18,570 nucleotides of DNA from the NCBI GenBank assembly GCA_027578815.1, contig JANBTH010000385.1:1-18570 (forward strand), written 5' to 3'. Both the position numbers and the translations under genes were made by a program. The DNA is from Coemansia sp. RSA 1804 (taxonomy: Eukaryota > Kickxellomycota > Kickxellomycetes > Kickxellales > Kickxellaceae). Positions 1 to 7,605 of this stretch are shown piece by piece; position 1 is the stretch's first letter, and each line of letters starts with the position of its first letter. A model generated the notes under the pieces. That model was not told where the DNA came from. It was given only the letters and a program-made list of their open reading frames with translations, and searched no databases.

Positions 1-826
1 TAATTTCCATTTAGGGCGAATTCGAAAAAAGCAACTCTTTCTCTGGTAGAATCCGTCTCCCTTTACGCCAAAGAAAATAGAAAAAAAGCATACTTACATA
101 CTCCTCCCGTTTCAAAAGAAAGTGCATTCGTCAGAGTCTGCTTGTTTGCAAACGGAAGCACCACAACATCTACACTTTCTTTTATTTTAATTGGGTTTTT
201 TTGCCAAATACACTCAAATAACAGATACGGCGAGTTGCCAAGTCTGTTTTTCCATTTATATATTTATACATCCATTCCTCAGCTCATTTCCATTTTACTT
301 TTTTCTTTTATTTTCGCATTCGTTCCAAACGTTCTCCTTTATACTTTAAGAATAGCATTTTTGCATTTATCATTTTATATTCACCCCTTCTTGCTACTTC
401 CATATTTGTCTTTTGTTTTAACATCAAAAGCAAAAAAAGAAGAGCTTCTTTTCTTTTCTCACCCTAGCTCCAGCACTCATTTCACATCCTTCACATCCAC
501 CTTATCCTACATACCTTTTCAACCATTTCTTTTCCTCTTCTTTCATTGCATTTCAACACTTGATTTGTATTCCGATCCTTTCGCACACATTCACTCATCA
601 TCCATCTCTTTAACTAAAGCCATTTCACTTGTTTGTTCCATTTATTTGATTTCAACAGTCTCAATTATTCCATCATCCATTCTCGGTTCCTTGTCATATC
701 CTCTTCTTTCTTCAAAACACACTCGACATCCCAGCAACCACCGCAACAAACCATACTCTTTTTTTTTCCACATCACACTCCATCCAACAACACTTACCAC
801 TATCACCACCACAACAGCACACAACA
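1..826 (+). promoter_or_regulatory. Long pyrimidine-rich, ATG-free upstream region of the HMG-box gene
   Basis: This stretch holds no convincing gene. From about 180 to 760 the + strand is rich in T and C and very poor in G, which is why a long stop-free frame (142-858) runs through it. That frame has no ATG and reads as low-complexity Ser/Phe/Leu/Thr. I find no ATG anywhere on the + strand before the HMG-box start at 827, although CAT (ATG on the other strand) is frequent. The last 50 bases become rich in A and C and end in CAACAATGG, a good start context. The likely reading is promoter plus a long 5' leader. No clear TATA box was picked out, and the transcription start cannot be placed from sequence alone. 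Confidence 0.6.
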
Positions 827-2539
827 ATGGCAAGCCTTGCAAGCATAGTTTCGTTTGACTCTTCATCCACAGCAAAGTCAGCTGTCACCCCTGATGCCCC
901 ACACCACACACTAGTCTCCGGGAGTACCGTTTACTCTCGCTCATCGTCAGTTGCCAGCTTTGGCACAACCGAAGAGCACTGCTCGCCTATCGCCACGCCT
1001 GATCTGGCCATATCATCTGTTGACAGCATATTGTCGGAAGGCTCAATTGCATCCGGCCGCACAACGCCTATCATGCCATCCTCGCTGGCCACCGTTCTCC
1101 CCTCTGCTGCTGCGGATGCTGCTGCCGCCGCCGCCAACGCTGCCGCCGATGCCAACCGTCGCCGCAAGGTCCTGACATCCCGCCCTCCCAACAGCTTCAT
1201 CCTCTACCGCTCCGACAAGCTGCGCGAGCTTGTGCAAAGGTTTCCTGAGCTCAAGCAGACGCAGATCAGCAAGATGTGCGCCGAAAACTGGAAGAACGAG
1301 ACCGACGAGGTCAAGGATTTCTACCGGCGCAAGCAGCAGCAGGCAAAGGCGCTGTTTCTAAGTGAGCAAGCCATAGAGGTCGAGCGCATCTCTGGCGGCG
1401 CAAGCGACAAGGATGTGATCAAGCGCATCCAGCCAACGAACACCTTCATCCGCTACCGCACCGAGATGAAGAAGAAGCTGGCTGCCCAGTTTGCCACAAT
1501 GAACCAGAAAGACGTGTCGCGTGCATGCGGGCTGATGTGGCGCAGCGAGCCCGAAAGCGTCAAGCTGCGCTACCGCCAGTCGTACAACAAGGAGAAGCGC
1601 AACTTTGAGCGTCTGTGCACAACGTCGACACTGGAGCCGTCCAAGGAAGCGCTATCCGCTCTCGCGTCGGTCATGGCGTCTGCAGCCAAGGCGGGTGTTG
1701 CCGTCCCTTCAAGAAGCGGCAAGCGCTCCTCCAGCCCAAAGGACATTAGCGACATCCCCATCATTGCGCTGTCGCCCGCCTCTGCGGCACTTGACAAGAA
1801 GCGCAGGCTCAACGAGGGTGGATACCAGTCGGTGCCCAACTCTCCTCCCGAGCCGCTCAGCATCGACAGCAGCCATGAGACCATGGCGCATGCTCGCACA
1901 ACCAAGCGCCCACGCGCATTCTATACCTCGCCGCGCTCTCACTCTCTTTCGTCGGGCACATCGTCGCCAATCCATGCTGGCACCAGCCTGGCGAGCATCA
2001 AGGAGATTCCGTCTGCGGGCATCTGCGACATCTCATCCGTCTCCGCTGGAAGCAACGGCAGTGGGATCTCGCTGCCGTCGTGTGCATCGCTGCTGAGTCT
2101 GGCGGACTCTGCCACTTCGCTGGCATCGCGCGTGCCAGCAGCCATGTACCAGCAAATGTCTCTGTCTCCCCGCCGCACATCCTTTGGCGATGCCTTCCCG
2201 CCTCGCGCCTCCGCCTACGGACACAAGCGGCAGCAGTCGATGCTGCCCGTGCCCCAGCAGCAACAGCCGCGCCAGCAGCCGATGTACGACTACCACCCAA
2301 ACAACAGGCAGCCGTCTCCGCTGCACTACGCCCCGCCAACCCAGCCAAGCCAGTACGCCAAGCGGCCAGTGGCCTACCTGGATCCACAGCCGCGCCGCGT
2401 GTGCGCCATCTCCTCCCCGTCGTACTTCCACAGCCAGATCAGCGACACCCGGCACTCATCATCGCGCCCACACATGACTTCAAGGCAGATGCCTCCTCCT
2501 CCCACATACCCTGCCTCGTCTTCAAATGTCCACCATTGA
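827..2539 (+). CDS. Tandem HMG-box (MATA-HMG type) transcription factor
   Basis: A 570-aa protein, probably a nuclear DNA-binding regulator. HMG box 1 lies at about residues 118-185 and opens with RPPNSFILYR, the typical start of fungal mating-type-like HMG boxes. It carries the core tryptophan in CAENWK. Box 2 follows almost at once (about 199-264), opening with IQPTNTFIRYR and containing GLMWRSEP. Upstream is a Ser/Thr-rich segment and an alanine-rich run (about 94-108). Downstream is a long, probably disordered tail rich in Ser, Pro and Gln, with basic patches KKRR (324-327) and KRPR (360-363) that could serve as nuclear localisation signals, and many Ser-Pro sites. There is no intron. ATG 827 is the first ATG in the window and has a good context. 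Single HMG-box proteins set mating type in several fungi, but two tandem boxes and a lone genomic setting do not allow that role to be assigned. The domain call is firm; the target genes are unknown. Confidence 0.88.
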   Translation: MASLASIVSFDSSSTAKSAVTPDAPHHTLVSGSTVYSRSSSVASFGTTEEHCSPIATPDLAISSVDSILSEGSIASGRTTPIMPSSLATVLPSAAADAAAAAANAAADANRRRKVLTSRPPNSFILYRSDKLRELVQRFPELKQTQISKMCAENWKNETDEVKDFYRRKQQQAKALFLSEQAIEVERISGGASDKDVIKRIQPTNTFIRYRTEMKKKLAAQFATMNQKDVSRACGLMWRSEPESVKLRYRQSYNKEKRNFERLCTTSTLEPSKEALSALASVMASAAKAGVAVPSRSGKRSSSPKDISDIPIIALSPASAALDKKRRLNEGGYQSVPNSPPEPLSIDSSHETMAHARTTKRPRAFYTSPRSHSLSSGTSSPIHAGTSLASIKEIPSAGICDISSVSAGSNGSGISLPSCASLLSLADSATSLASRVPAAMYQQMSLSPRRTSFGDAFPPRASAYGHKRQQSMLPVPQQQQPRQQPMYDYHPNNRQPSPLHYAPPTQPSQYAKRPVAYLDPQPRRVCAISSPSYFHSQISDTRHSSSRPHMTSRQMPPPPTYPASSSNVHH

Positions 2540-3479
2540 TCTGTCTCGCTAACCGTCGCTTCTCTCTCTTGTTTAATATCGTGTAAAAGCTTCAAACGTT
2601 GTTTGTCTCTTTGTTTCTTGCTTCAACCCTGTACGAAAACCCGACAACTTTCTATTTTCCTTTTTTCTTTTGGCTATGTGCTTTTCTTTGGTTTCTCTTT
2701 TCACTCTCGTTTCGCTTTTTCTATTCTCTTCTTTCAATTTCAATTTTCGCGTTCCTTATAAAAAACTTTGGCCTTTCAATGTGCAAAACGTAGCAAGATT
2801 TAGCCTTGCCAGGGCCACTTTCTTACGCTTTCTGCGTTAACGCAGAAATTAACATTTAGCGTTCAAATTTCTTCTAACTTTATTTTATTAGTGTTGCAGT
2901 CCCGAAGAAGGACTTCCAAAAATTTCCACCCCCAAGGCGAACAAGCGCCAGGGATGGAAGGGGTTATTATTTAGTTTGCATTCAGCAATCACGTGGCCTC
3001 AGTCGGAACTTCAATGACACACGTAAAACCCCTGCGCAAAGATGGGGAAACAGAAGAAAAAAAGGGCTGGCCCAATGAGGCCTGGCGCATAATCCTCTAC
3101 ATTTATATGTTCCCTGCACTAAACACACCCAAGCCGCAGAGTATGGGGCTAGTCACATGATTAAATGAAAAAGCGTAAATATTGTCAGCAGCCAATTAAA
3201 CGATGCCATATCTGCGGTTCGCTCCTTTCTGCCTGGTTAAGACTCAGCATGTAAAAAACGTACGCACAGCGACCACCACCATTTGTTGTCCACATTATTG
3301 CTCTTCTTCTCCTTTCTTGTTCACTTTGCTTGGGCTCAATCAGCTTAGTTTGTGTTTGTTCTTTATCCGCTCGTCTATTATATTTGGCTCCTTCTTCTCT
3401 TCCTTGTCTTCTTACCACAGCAGTGCCCAATCACTAAACCGACTTTGAGAAAGAAAAGCGAATTGGAAGCATACATAGG
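2540..3479. promoter_or_regulatory. Intergenic region: 3' end of the HMG gene and promoter of the p24 gene
   Basis: No gene is supported here. The left part (to about 2795) is T-rich and looks like the 3' untranslated region of the HMG-box gene. It is followed by a 20-bp perfect palindrome (2829-2848). Farther right are short motifs that could be promoter elements for the p24 gene: a CACGTG E-box (2990-2995), AGGGG (2959-2963) and CCCCT (3029-3033). These are five or six bases long and could occur by chance. The last 200 bases are again pyrimidine-rich. No tRNA-like or other structured RNA was recognised. Confidence 0.4.
2829..2848. repeat. 20-bp perfect palindrome centred on GTTAAC
   Basis: The sequence TTTCTGCGTTAACGCAGAAA equals its own reverse complement over all 20 bases, with no spacer. 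It lies 290 bases after the HMG-box stop and about 630 bases before the p24 start. A symmetric site of this length suits a homodimeric regulator. It could also be chance, or part of a 3'-end structure. Nearby TACGC (left) and AGCGTT (right) resemble its half-site. Confidence 0.6.
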
Positions 3480-4127
3480 ATGAAGGGTTTTTACGTTTTC
3501 TCGGCAATCGCATTTCTGCTTGCCAGCCTTGCCAGCTGCTTAGAATTTGATTTGGCAGCAATGCCAGATGTAAACGGAGCAAGACGGTGTCTCTCGCAGT
3601 GGCTTCCGATGGGAACGCACGTCAAAATGACAGCCAAGGTTCTCCCTGGCTTCCCTGGCCAGACAATCAACATGGAAATCCACGACGACAGCCCGCATTT
3701 GAATCAATATGGCGCACGTAAGAATCTGGATGAGGTTGTGCTTAGATTCGATACACAAGCACACGCCAACGTGATTGTGTGCTTCCAGAACGCGTTGGAC
3801 CAGGGGTATTCCCAGGACGGGAGGACGCTTACGATCCAGTTCAAGATGGAGTCCGGTGCTATGGCTGAGGATCTCCACAAGGTCCAGAACGAGCTGAAGC
3901 TGAAGCCCATGGAGGTCGAGCTAAGACGTCTGTCAATGTCCTTGGACGATATCCAGGACGAGCTCCAGTATTTGAAGCAGCGCGAAGGCACGTTGAGAGA
4001 CTCGAACGAGAAGATGAACTCAAAGGTCAAGACGTTCAGCTTCTTTTCTATTGGCTTCCTTGTTGTTGTTGCGGTCTACGAAGTTGTGTATCTTCGCCGG
4101 TTCTTCCAGCAAAAGAAGCTCATTTAA
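3480..4127 (+). CDS. ERV25: p24-delta family cargo receptor (Erv25/TMED10-like)
   Basis: A 215-aa type I membrane protein of the emp24/gp25L/p24 family, which cycles between ER and Golgi and helps load cargo such as GPI-anchored proteins into COPII vesicles. Visible parts: a signal peptide (about 1-20, ending LASLASC); a GOLD domain (about 21-125) with the paired cysteines C37 and C101 expected to form its disulfide; a charged heptad-like segment (about 130-180) for coiled-coil pairing with other p24 proteins; one membrane helix (about 185-204); and a short cytosolic tail YLRRFFQQKKLI. The tail has the FF pair (208-209) and a C-terminal dilysine KKLI (212-215), the classic COPII and COPI sorting signals. 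Tail and length point to the delta subfamily. It has no intron. ATG 3480 gives the signal peptide directly. Confidence 0.95.
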   Translation: MKGFYVFSAIAFLLASLASCLEFDLAAMPDVNGARRCLSQWLPMGTHVKMTAKVLPGFPGQTINMEIHDDSPHLNQYGARKNLDEVVLRFDTQAHANVIVCFQNALDQGYSQDGRTLTIQFKMESGAMAEDLHKVQNELKLKPMEVELRRLSMSLDDIQDELQYLKQREGTLRDSNEKMNSKVKTFSFFSIGFLVVVAVYEVVYLRRFFQQKKLI

Positions 4128-4664
4128 AGCACAGTCTGTATGTGAGGATATGGTTCTAATACGGTACCTTCTTGCTGCTTTTCTGCTTTGCCCTTCTCTT
4201 TTTTATTTAAATCACATTTCTAGCCGAATAAACATTCATTATTCCATGTGTCTAATGTGTGTAAGCGCTCTTGTTGGGCTTGATTCACAAGATAGCTTTT
4301 TTGGCCATTTTAACATATCGGCAACTATTTGAAAAGAACTAGCTCGTATAAAGCCCCTGTATTGTGAGCACCAGTCTTTGCTTGTATTGAGGTCATATAT
4401 TACTATTTCAGTTCTTTGTTATGATTTGAGTTACTTTGTCATGCGATCTAAAGTAACAAACCCAAAACCCTTCCGCCCGGATTGCGCTTTGAAATTTCCT
4501 GCAAAAAAAGATATCATCATCACAAGCATCGTCGACTACGTGTTAAAGCAACATTTACCGAGTTTGCTCTTATTGCTTTGTTATTGCGCATCTTGAATAC
4601 ATGTTGGTTTGACAGGGAAATTCAGACGCTTATTTATTTATTTATTTACAGAAAAGAGAGAAAC
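4128..4664. promoter_or_regulatory. Intergenic region between p24 and MIM1-like genes
   Basis: No gene is supported. The left part is the 3' untranslated region of the p24 gene, with a polyadenylation-type AATAAA at 4227. The right part is the upstream region of the MIM1-like gene. It ends in four tandem TATT units (4631-4648) leading into TTACAG, which resembles a 3' splice site 13 bases before the start codon, so a 5'-leader intron is possible. The reading frame is open upstream of ATG 4665, but the extra residues look like translated noncoding sequence. Confidence 0.4.
4227..4232 (+). terminator. AATAAA polyadenylation signal for the p24 gene
   Basis: A canonical AATAAA hexamer sits 100 bases after the p24 stop codon, in a T-rich context. 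The position suits 3'-end processing. It is six bases only, so this is a likely rather than certain call. Confidence 0.5.
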
Positions 4665-5138
4665 ATGTCTCAACAGCAGTATGCGCCGACTTTGGATCAT
4701 GTATCGTCGCCTCCACAATCTTCCGAGGACAGATATTCGGATCGGGACACAAAACAAGCGGACATTGAAGCATATGTAGCAGCTAGCAAAAGGCAGAGTG
4801 ATGCAGCGGCTGGAATGATAGACGAAGCAGTTAGTCCGATACTACCACCGATAGCACTCACAGACAAAGCAGCAGCGACAGATATAGCTCCCAAGCACAA
4901 GAACTGGATGCTAAAGGTGCCCAACTGGGGCCGTGTTCTCGGATTTGTAGCGACCTACATGGCGCTGCCCTTTGTCACTGGGGTTATGGCGGGAATAGGA
5001 GAGATCTTTGCAAACGAGCTATTGTATAGATGGGGGTGGCGAGGTGCCCGCCCGATATCTGTACCAGGACGAAACGGCCAGGTGTTTCCAAAGCCCAAGG
5101 ACGCCCAGATAGTAACGGAAGTTATTGAGAAGCATTAG
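4665..5138 (+). CDS. MIM1: MIM1/TOM13-like mitochondrial outer-membrane insertase subunit
   Basis: A 157-aa protein with one membrane segment, resembling fungal Mim1 (Tom13). In yeast, Mim1 forms a mitochondrial outer-membrane complex that inserts alpha-helical proteins such as Tom20 and Tom70. The first 80 residues are polar, Ser/Ala/Asp-rich and probably disordered. The conserved part is about 86-128: PNWGRVLGFVATYMALPF, then a small-residue stretch and GEIFANELLYRWGWR, matching the family pattern of a helix followed by G-E-x-F-A-x-E and an aromatic/basic end. Two GxxxG motifs are visible (G89/G93 and G106/G110); such motifs drive Mim1 self-assembly in yeast. Yeast Mim1 is shorter (about 113 aa), the excess being at the N terminus. 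ATG 4665 is preferred over in-frame upstream positions because the residues before it look untranslated. The assignment rests on one short domain. Confidence 0.75.
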   Translation: MSQQQYAPTLDHVSSPPQSSEDRYSDRDTKQADIEAYVAASKRQSDAAAGMIDEAVSPILPPIALTDKAAATDIAPKHKNWMLKVPNWGRVLGFVATYMALPFVTGVMAGIGEIFANELLYRWGWRGARPISVPGRNGQVFPKPKDAQIVTEVIEKH

Positions 5139-5243
5139 GAAATAGTGTAAATGTTCCATTAAAGACTCTTGGCTGCATCTACTAATTTTGGTATCATAAA
5201 CACGATGAGGTTTCCATAGTACGGGCCAAAGAGTGCGTAGAAA

Positions 5244-5249
5244 AATAAA
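5244..5249 (+). terminator. AATAAA polyadenylation signal for the MIM1-like gene
   Basis: The hexamer lies 105 bases after the MIM1-like stop and about 45 bases before the end of the convergent TVP23 coding region, so the two transcripts probably end very close together or overlap. The call is based on position and sequence only. Confidence 0.4.
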
Positions 5250-5293
5250 AGTATATTGCCATGTTTGTATAAAGAGATTTTTTTCACATATTA

Positions 5294-5926
5294 TCATCCA
5301 CGACCAAAGAACCTTCCAACAACGCCGCTTGTAATGGCGTTGTTCATCAGCCCCGACATCATGCCCGAAACAAGTGTGCTGGACGACCCGCTGGCCAGCT
5401 GGTTCCATCTCTTCTTCTGGTCCTTGTCGCATCTCTGGTATCCAATGAGATTGGCGCCGCTAAGAAGCACAGAGATAATCACAATGAGAAGCCACTGGAA
5501 CCGCAGACTGAAGAACGCAACAATCGCAAGCAGAGACCAGACCGCCGGCGTTGCGTAGAGCACAGTCCAGAAGATCCTCGAGTCGCTGGTGTTGACGGGA
5601 ATCGACAGATCGCGGCTTTCGAATATCCACTCGTTGGTGCCGTCCTCGCGCACCTCGTTCCACCACCGCAGCCCAACAAGGAGCCGCCCCGAAATGTTCT
5701 TGACCGTCCAAAAGTCCACCGCCAGGATTATCACGCATAGCACAAACAGAATGATAAAGTTGTCTGTGAAAAAGTTCCCCAGCAGATAAATGGCAAGTGC
5801 TCCACTTTTAAACAGAATTAGGAACAAAAGTGCCACTGGGTGGCTCGATGCCTGGAACATGTTCTGCTGCGACTGCGGCTGGTCCACATCTACGACCGTT
5901 CCATCAGGTGCGGATTGGTAGTTCAT
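5294..5926 (-). CDS. TVP23: TVP23/FAM18 family Golgi membrane protein
   Basis: A 210-aa multi-pass protein of the Tvp23 (FAM18) family, found in late Golgi membranes, where it interacts with Yip-type proteins and contributes to vesicle traffic. The family signature is unmistakable: DFWTVKNISGRLLVGLRWWN (71-90), followed by a Glu/Asp-rich turn and NEWIFES (98-104). Four hydrophobic segments are visible at about 31-50, 54-72, 119-139 and 143-163, with a Gly/Ser-rich cytosolic tail (about 179-210) ending GRFFGRG. The length matches the family. The start is ATG at 5926-5924. An in-frame ATG farther up (6064) would add 46 hydrophobic and low-complexity residues that no family member needs. It converges on the MIM1-like gene (155 bases between stops) and diverges from the HEM25-like gene. 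No intron. Confidence 0.94.
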   Translation of the reverse strand: MNYQSAPDGTVVDVDQPQSQQNMFQASSHPVALLFLILFKSGALAIYLLGNFFTDNFIILFVLCVIILAVDFWTVKNISGRLLVGLRWWNEVREDGTNEWIFESRDLSIPVNTSDSRIFWTVLYATPAVWSLLAIVAFFSLRFQWLLIVIISVLLSGANLIGYQRCDKDQKKRWNQLASGSSSTLVSGMMSGLMNNAITSGVVGRFFGRG

Positions 5927-6486
5927 TTTGCTGGCAAAACGATGCTTGTTTATGTAGATTGGAGCTATAGAGACAAAGGGAAAGGAAAAAAAAGGACAGG
6001 AGAGGAAGAGCTGAGGGAAATTGAGAAAAGAAAGGTGAAAAAGTAAAAGTAGAGGAAACAGCAACAGCAGCCAAAAGAGTGGGGTTTTCGTTTGGCCTTT
6101 TCCGCGAAATCAACAGCAAAATACTATGCTGCGTTTGAAAAAAGAGCTCAAGGTTTTGTTGTGGCTGGAAACGAGCTGCCATTTCTTGGCAACAGTCAGT
6201 TGCTTTGTTTTTTTTAAGAAGCTTGCCTTTTAATGGATTAAGAGTGAGTTGAGCAAACAAGCAGCGGGGAGAATGGTGCTTATCCCAATTGACAGAGGTG
6301 AAACATGAGCGCTTAAAATCGGGCAGTTGAAAAGTCGGTGGTTATTCGCGCTTTATTAGCAAGGCCAACAAGGTTCTCTCCTCTCTTTTCTTTTCATTCC
6401 CCAGTTTGCAGCTTTATTTTTCTTTCTTTCTTTTCCTTTCCTTCCTATTAGTATTTCCGCATACAGCTTTTGTATATCTACCGCCA
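5927..6486. promoter_or_regulatory. Divergent promoter region between TVP23 and HEM25-like genes
   Basis: No gene is supported. The stretch must hold the promoters of TVP23 (-) and the HEM25-like carrier (+). A CCAAT pentamer is at 6285-6289 on the + strand, about 200 bases before the carrier start. CCAAT is the core recognised by the HAP complex, which controls respiratory and heme-related genes in fungi, but one pentamer is weak evidence. Purine-rich sequence precedes TVP23 (about 5970-6060), and pyrimidine-rich sequence precedes the carrier (about 6375-6450). No clear TATA box was picked out. Confidence 0.4.
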
Positions 6487-7416
6487 ATGGCCGGTGATAA
6501 AAAGCCCGGTTCTGCTATGCATCTGGGGGCCGGAGCGCTCTCTGGCGTAACGTCCTGTGTGCTTCTACAACCATTCGACCTGCTAAAGACCAGAATACAA
6601 CAGAGCCATGCGCAGTCTGCCACGTCCCCGACAAAGAACCCTGTTGTCAAGGCGATCCGTTCGGTGGTAACAACAGAAGGCGTGCTTGGGCTCTGGCGCG
6701 GCACAGTGCCATCGCTCTTAAGGAATGCACCAGGCACCTCGCTGTATTTCTACTTTCTCAACCACACAAAGAACATGTGCCTAGCACTGGAGAATCGGAT
6801 ATCGGGCAATGTTCCACGCACAAAGCTCAGCTCCATGAGCAACATGGCCGTGGGAGCGTCGTCAAGAGCAATGGCTGGGTTTCTCCTGATGCCAGGCACG
6901 CTGCTCAAGGTGCACTGCGAAAGCAGTCTGTACAAGTATGCAGGGATCATGGGTGCAGCAAAGGAGATCTGGCGCAGCGGCGGGTTGCGCGGATTCTTTG
7001 TTGGCGCTGTGCCCACAGCCATCCGAGATGCGCCGTATGCAGGGCTGTATATGCTCATGTACGAAGCAATAAAGTCAAAAGAGCGGGACTTTGCACTCAA
7101 GCGGAGCGTCGATTTGGCAGAAACTACAGTCACCATGGTCGCCGGCGTCCTCGCTGGGCTGTCGGCCTCGTACTTGACACAGCCGTTTGATCTTGTCAAG
7201 ACGCGGATGCAGCTGCGACCGATAGAGTACCCCACAGTGCTCCAGTCGTTTTCAAAGATCCTTCGCGAAGAGTCCTTTGTTGGGTTCTTCCGTGGGATCT
7301 CGCTGCGTGTGTTGCGGAAGGGCATCCAAGCGTCCCTTGTCTTCACATTGTACGAATGGGTTGTCCGAGCAAACACGCAAAAGAAGAGTGCCGCAGAAGC
7401 ATCCGCAAGGGTGTAG
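6487..7416 (+). CDS. HEM25: Mitochondrial glycine carrier, SLC25A38/Hem25 type
   Basis: A 309-aa mitochondrial carrier of the inner membrane. The closest family I recognise is SLC25A38/Hem25, which imports glycine for 5-aminolevulinate synthesis, the first step of heme formation. The three carrier repeats are visible. Repeat 1 has QPFDLLKTR (28-36), then GLWRGTVPSLLRNAPGTSLYF (68-88). Repeat 2 has the unusual signature MPGTLLKVHCES (135-146), where the canonical aspartate is replaced, as in Hem25 (PxTxxK), followed by GLRGFFVGAVPTAIRDAPY (166-184). Repeat 3 has QPFDLVKTR (232-240), then GFFRGISLRVLRKGIQ (266-281). The length suits a carrier. ATG 6487 is preferred. An in-frame ATG at 6406 would add 27 hydrophobic residues, which carriers do not have. 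It converges on uS10m (189 bases between stops). Another carrier subfamily cannot be fully excluded. Confidence 0.88.
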   Translation: MAGDKKPGSAMHLGAGALSGVTSCVLLQPFDLLKTRIQQSHAQSATSPTKNPVVKAIRSVVTTEGVLGLWRGTVPSLLRNAPGTSLYFYFLNHTKNMCLALENRISGNVPRTKLSSMSNMAVGASSRAMAGFLLMPGTLLKVHCESSLYKYAGIMGAAKEIWRSGGLRGFFVGAVPTAIRDAPYAGLYMLMYEAIKSKERDFALKRSVDLAETTVTMVAGVLAGLSASYLTQPFDLVKTRMQLRPIEYPTVLQSFSKILREESFVGFFRGISLRVLRKGIQASLVFTLYEWVVRANTQKKSAAEASARV

Positions 7417-7476
7417 AGCCAGTAGTATTGACGCCATAAAGTTGTTTAGTAATGCATGGCAAAATCTAGAAATGTG

Positions 7477-7497
7477 GTTGTTGTTGTTGTTGTTGTT
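7477..7497 (+). repeat. (GTT)7 microsatellite
   Basis: Seven uninterrupted GTT units lie in the convergent intergenic space between the HEM25-like and uS10m genes, 60 bases after the carrier stop. It is probably within a 3' untranslated region and could vary in length between strains. Confidence 0.85.
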
Positions 7498-7605
7498 GCT
7501 GCAATAGTCTATTTAGCTTATTATTCTCACTCTAGCACTTGCACATGTTTGTAGACTGGTAATGTTGCTGTATTATTGAAAGCAATTAAAAGGAGACCCC
7601 TGAGG

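Noticed and set aside
142..858. Long open frame (about 238 codons) before the HMG-box gene
   Set aside because: It has no ATG start, reads as low-complexity Ser/Phe/Leu/His, and is open because the strand is poor in G and A. It overlaps the start of a clear gene in another frame.
1570..2455. Several antisense and shifted open frames over the HMG-box gene
   Set aside because: They are shadows of GC-rich third codon positions and have low-complexity Arg/Ala/Gly content with no recognisable domain.
2540..3479. Possible tRNA or small structured RNA in the largest gap
   Set aside because: I looked for tRNA box B (GGTTCGA) and acceptor-stem pairing and found none; only short promoter-like words and one palindrome are present.
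4482..4664. Upstream in-frame extension of the MIM1-like protein
   Set aside because: The residues look like translated AT-rich noncoding DNA and run across a likely leader splice acceptor.
5927..6064. Upstream in-frame extension of TVP23
   Set aside because: 46 extra Phe/Leu/Ser-rich residues from a purine-rich stretch on the + strand; Tvp23 proteins start close to the point chosen.
6406..6486. Upstream in-frame ATG of the HEM25-like carrier
   Set aside because: It would add 27 hydrophobic residues; SLC25 carriers have no such leader, and the sequence is a pyrimidine-rich promoter-type tract.
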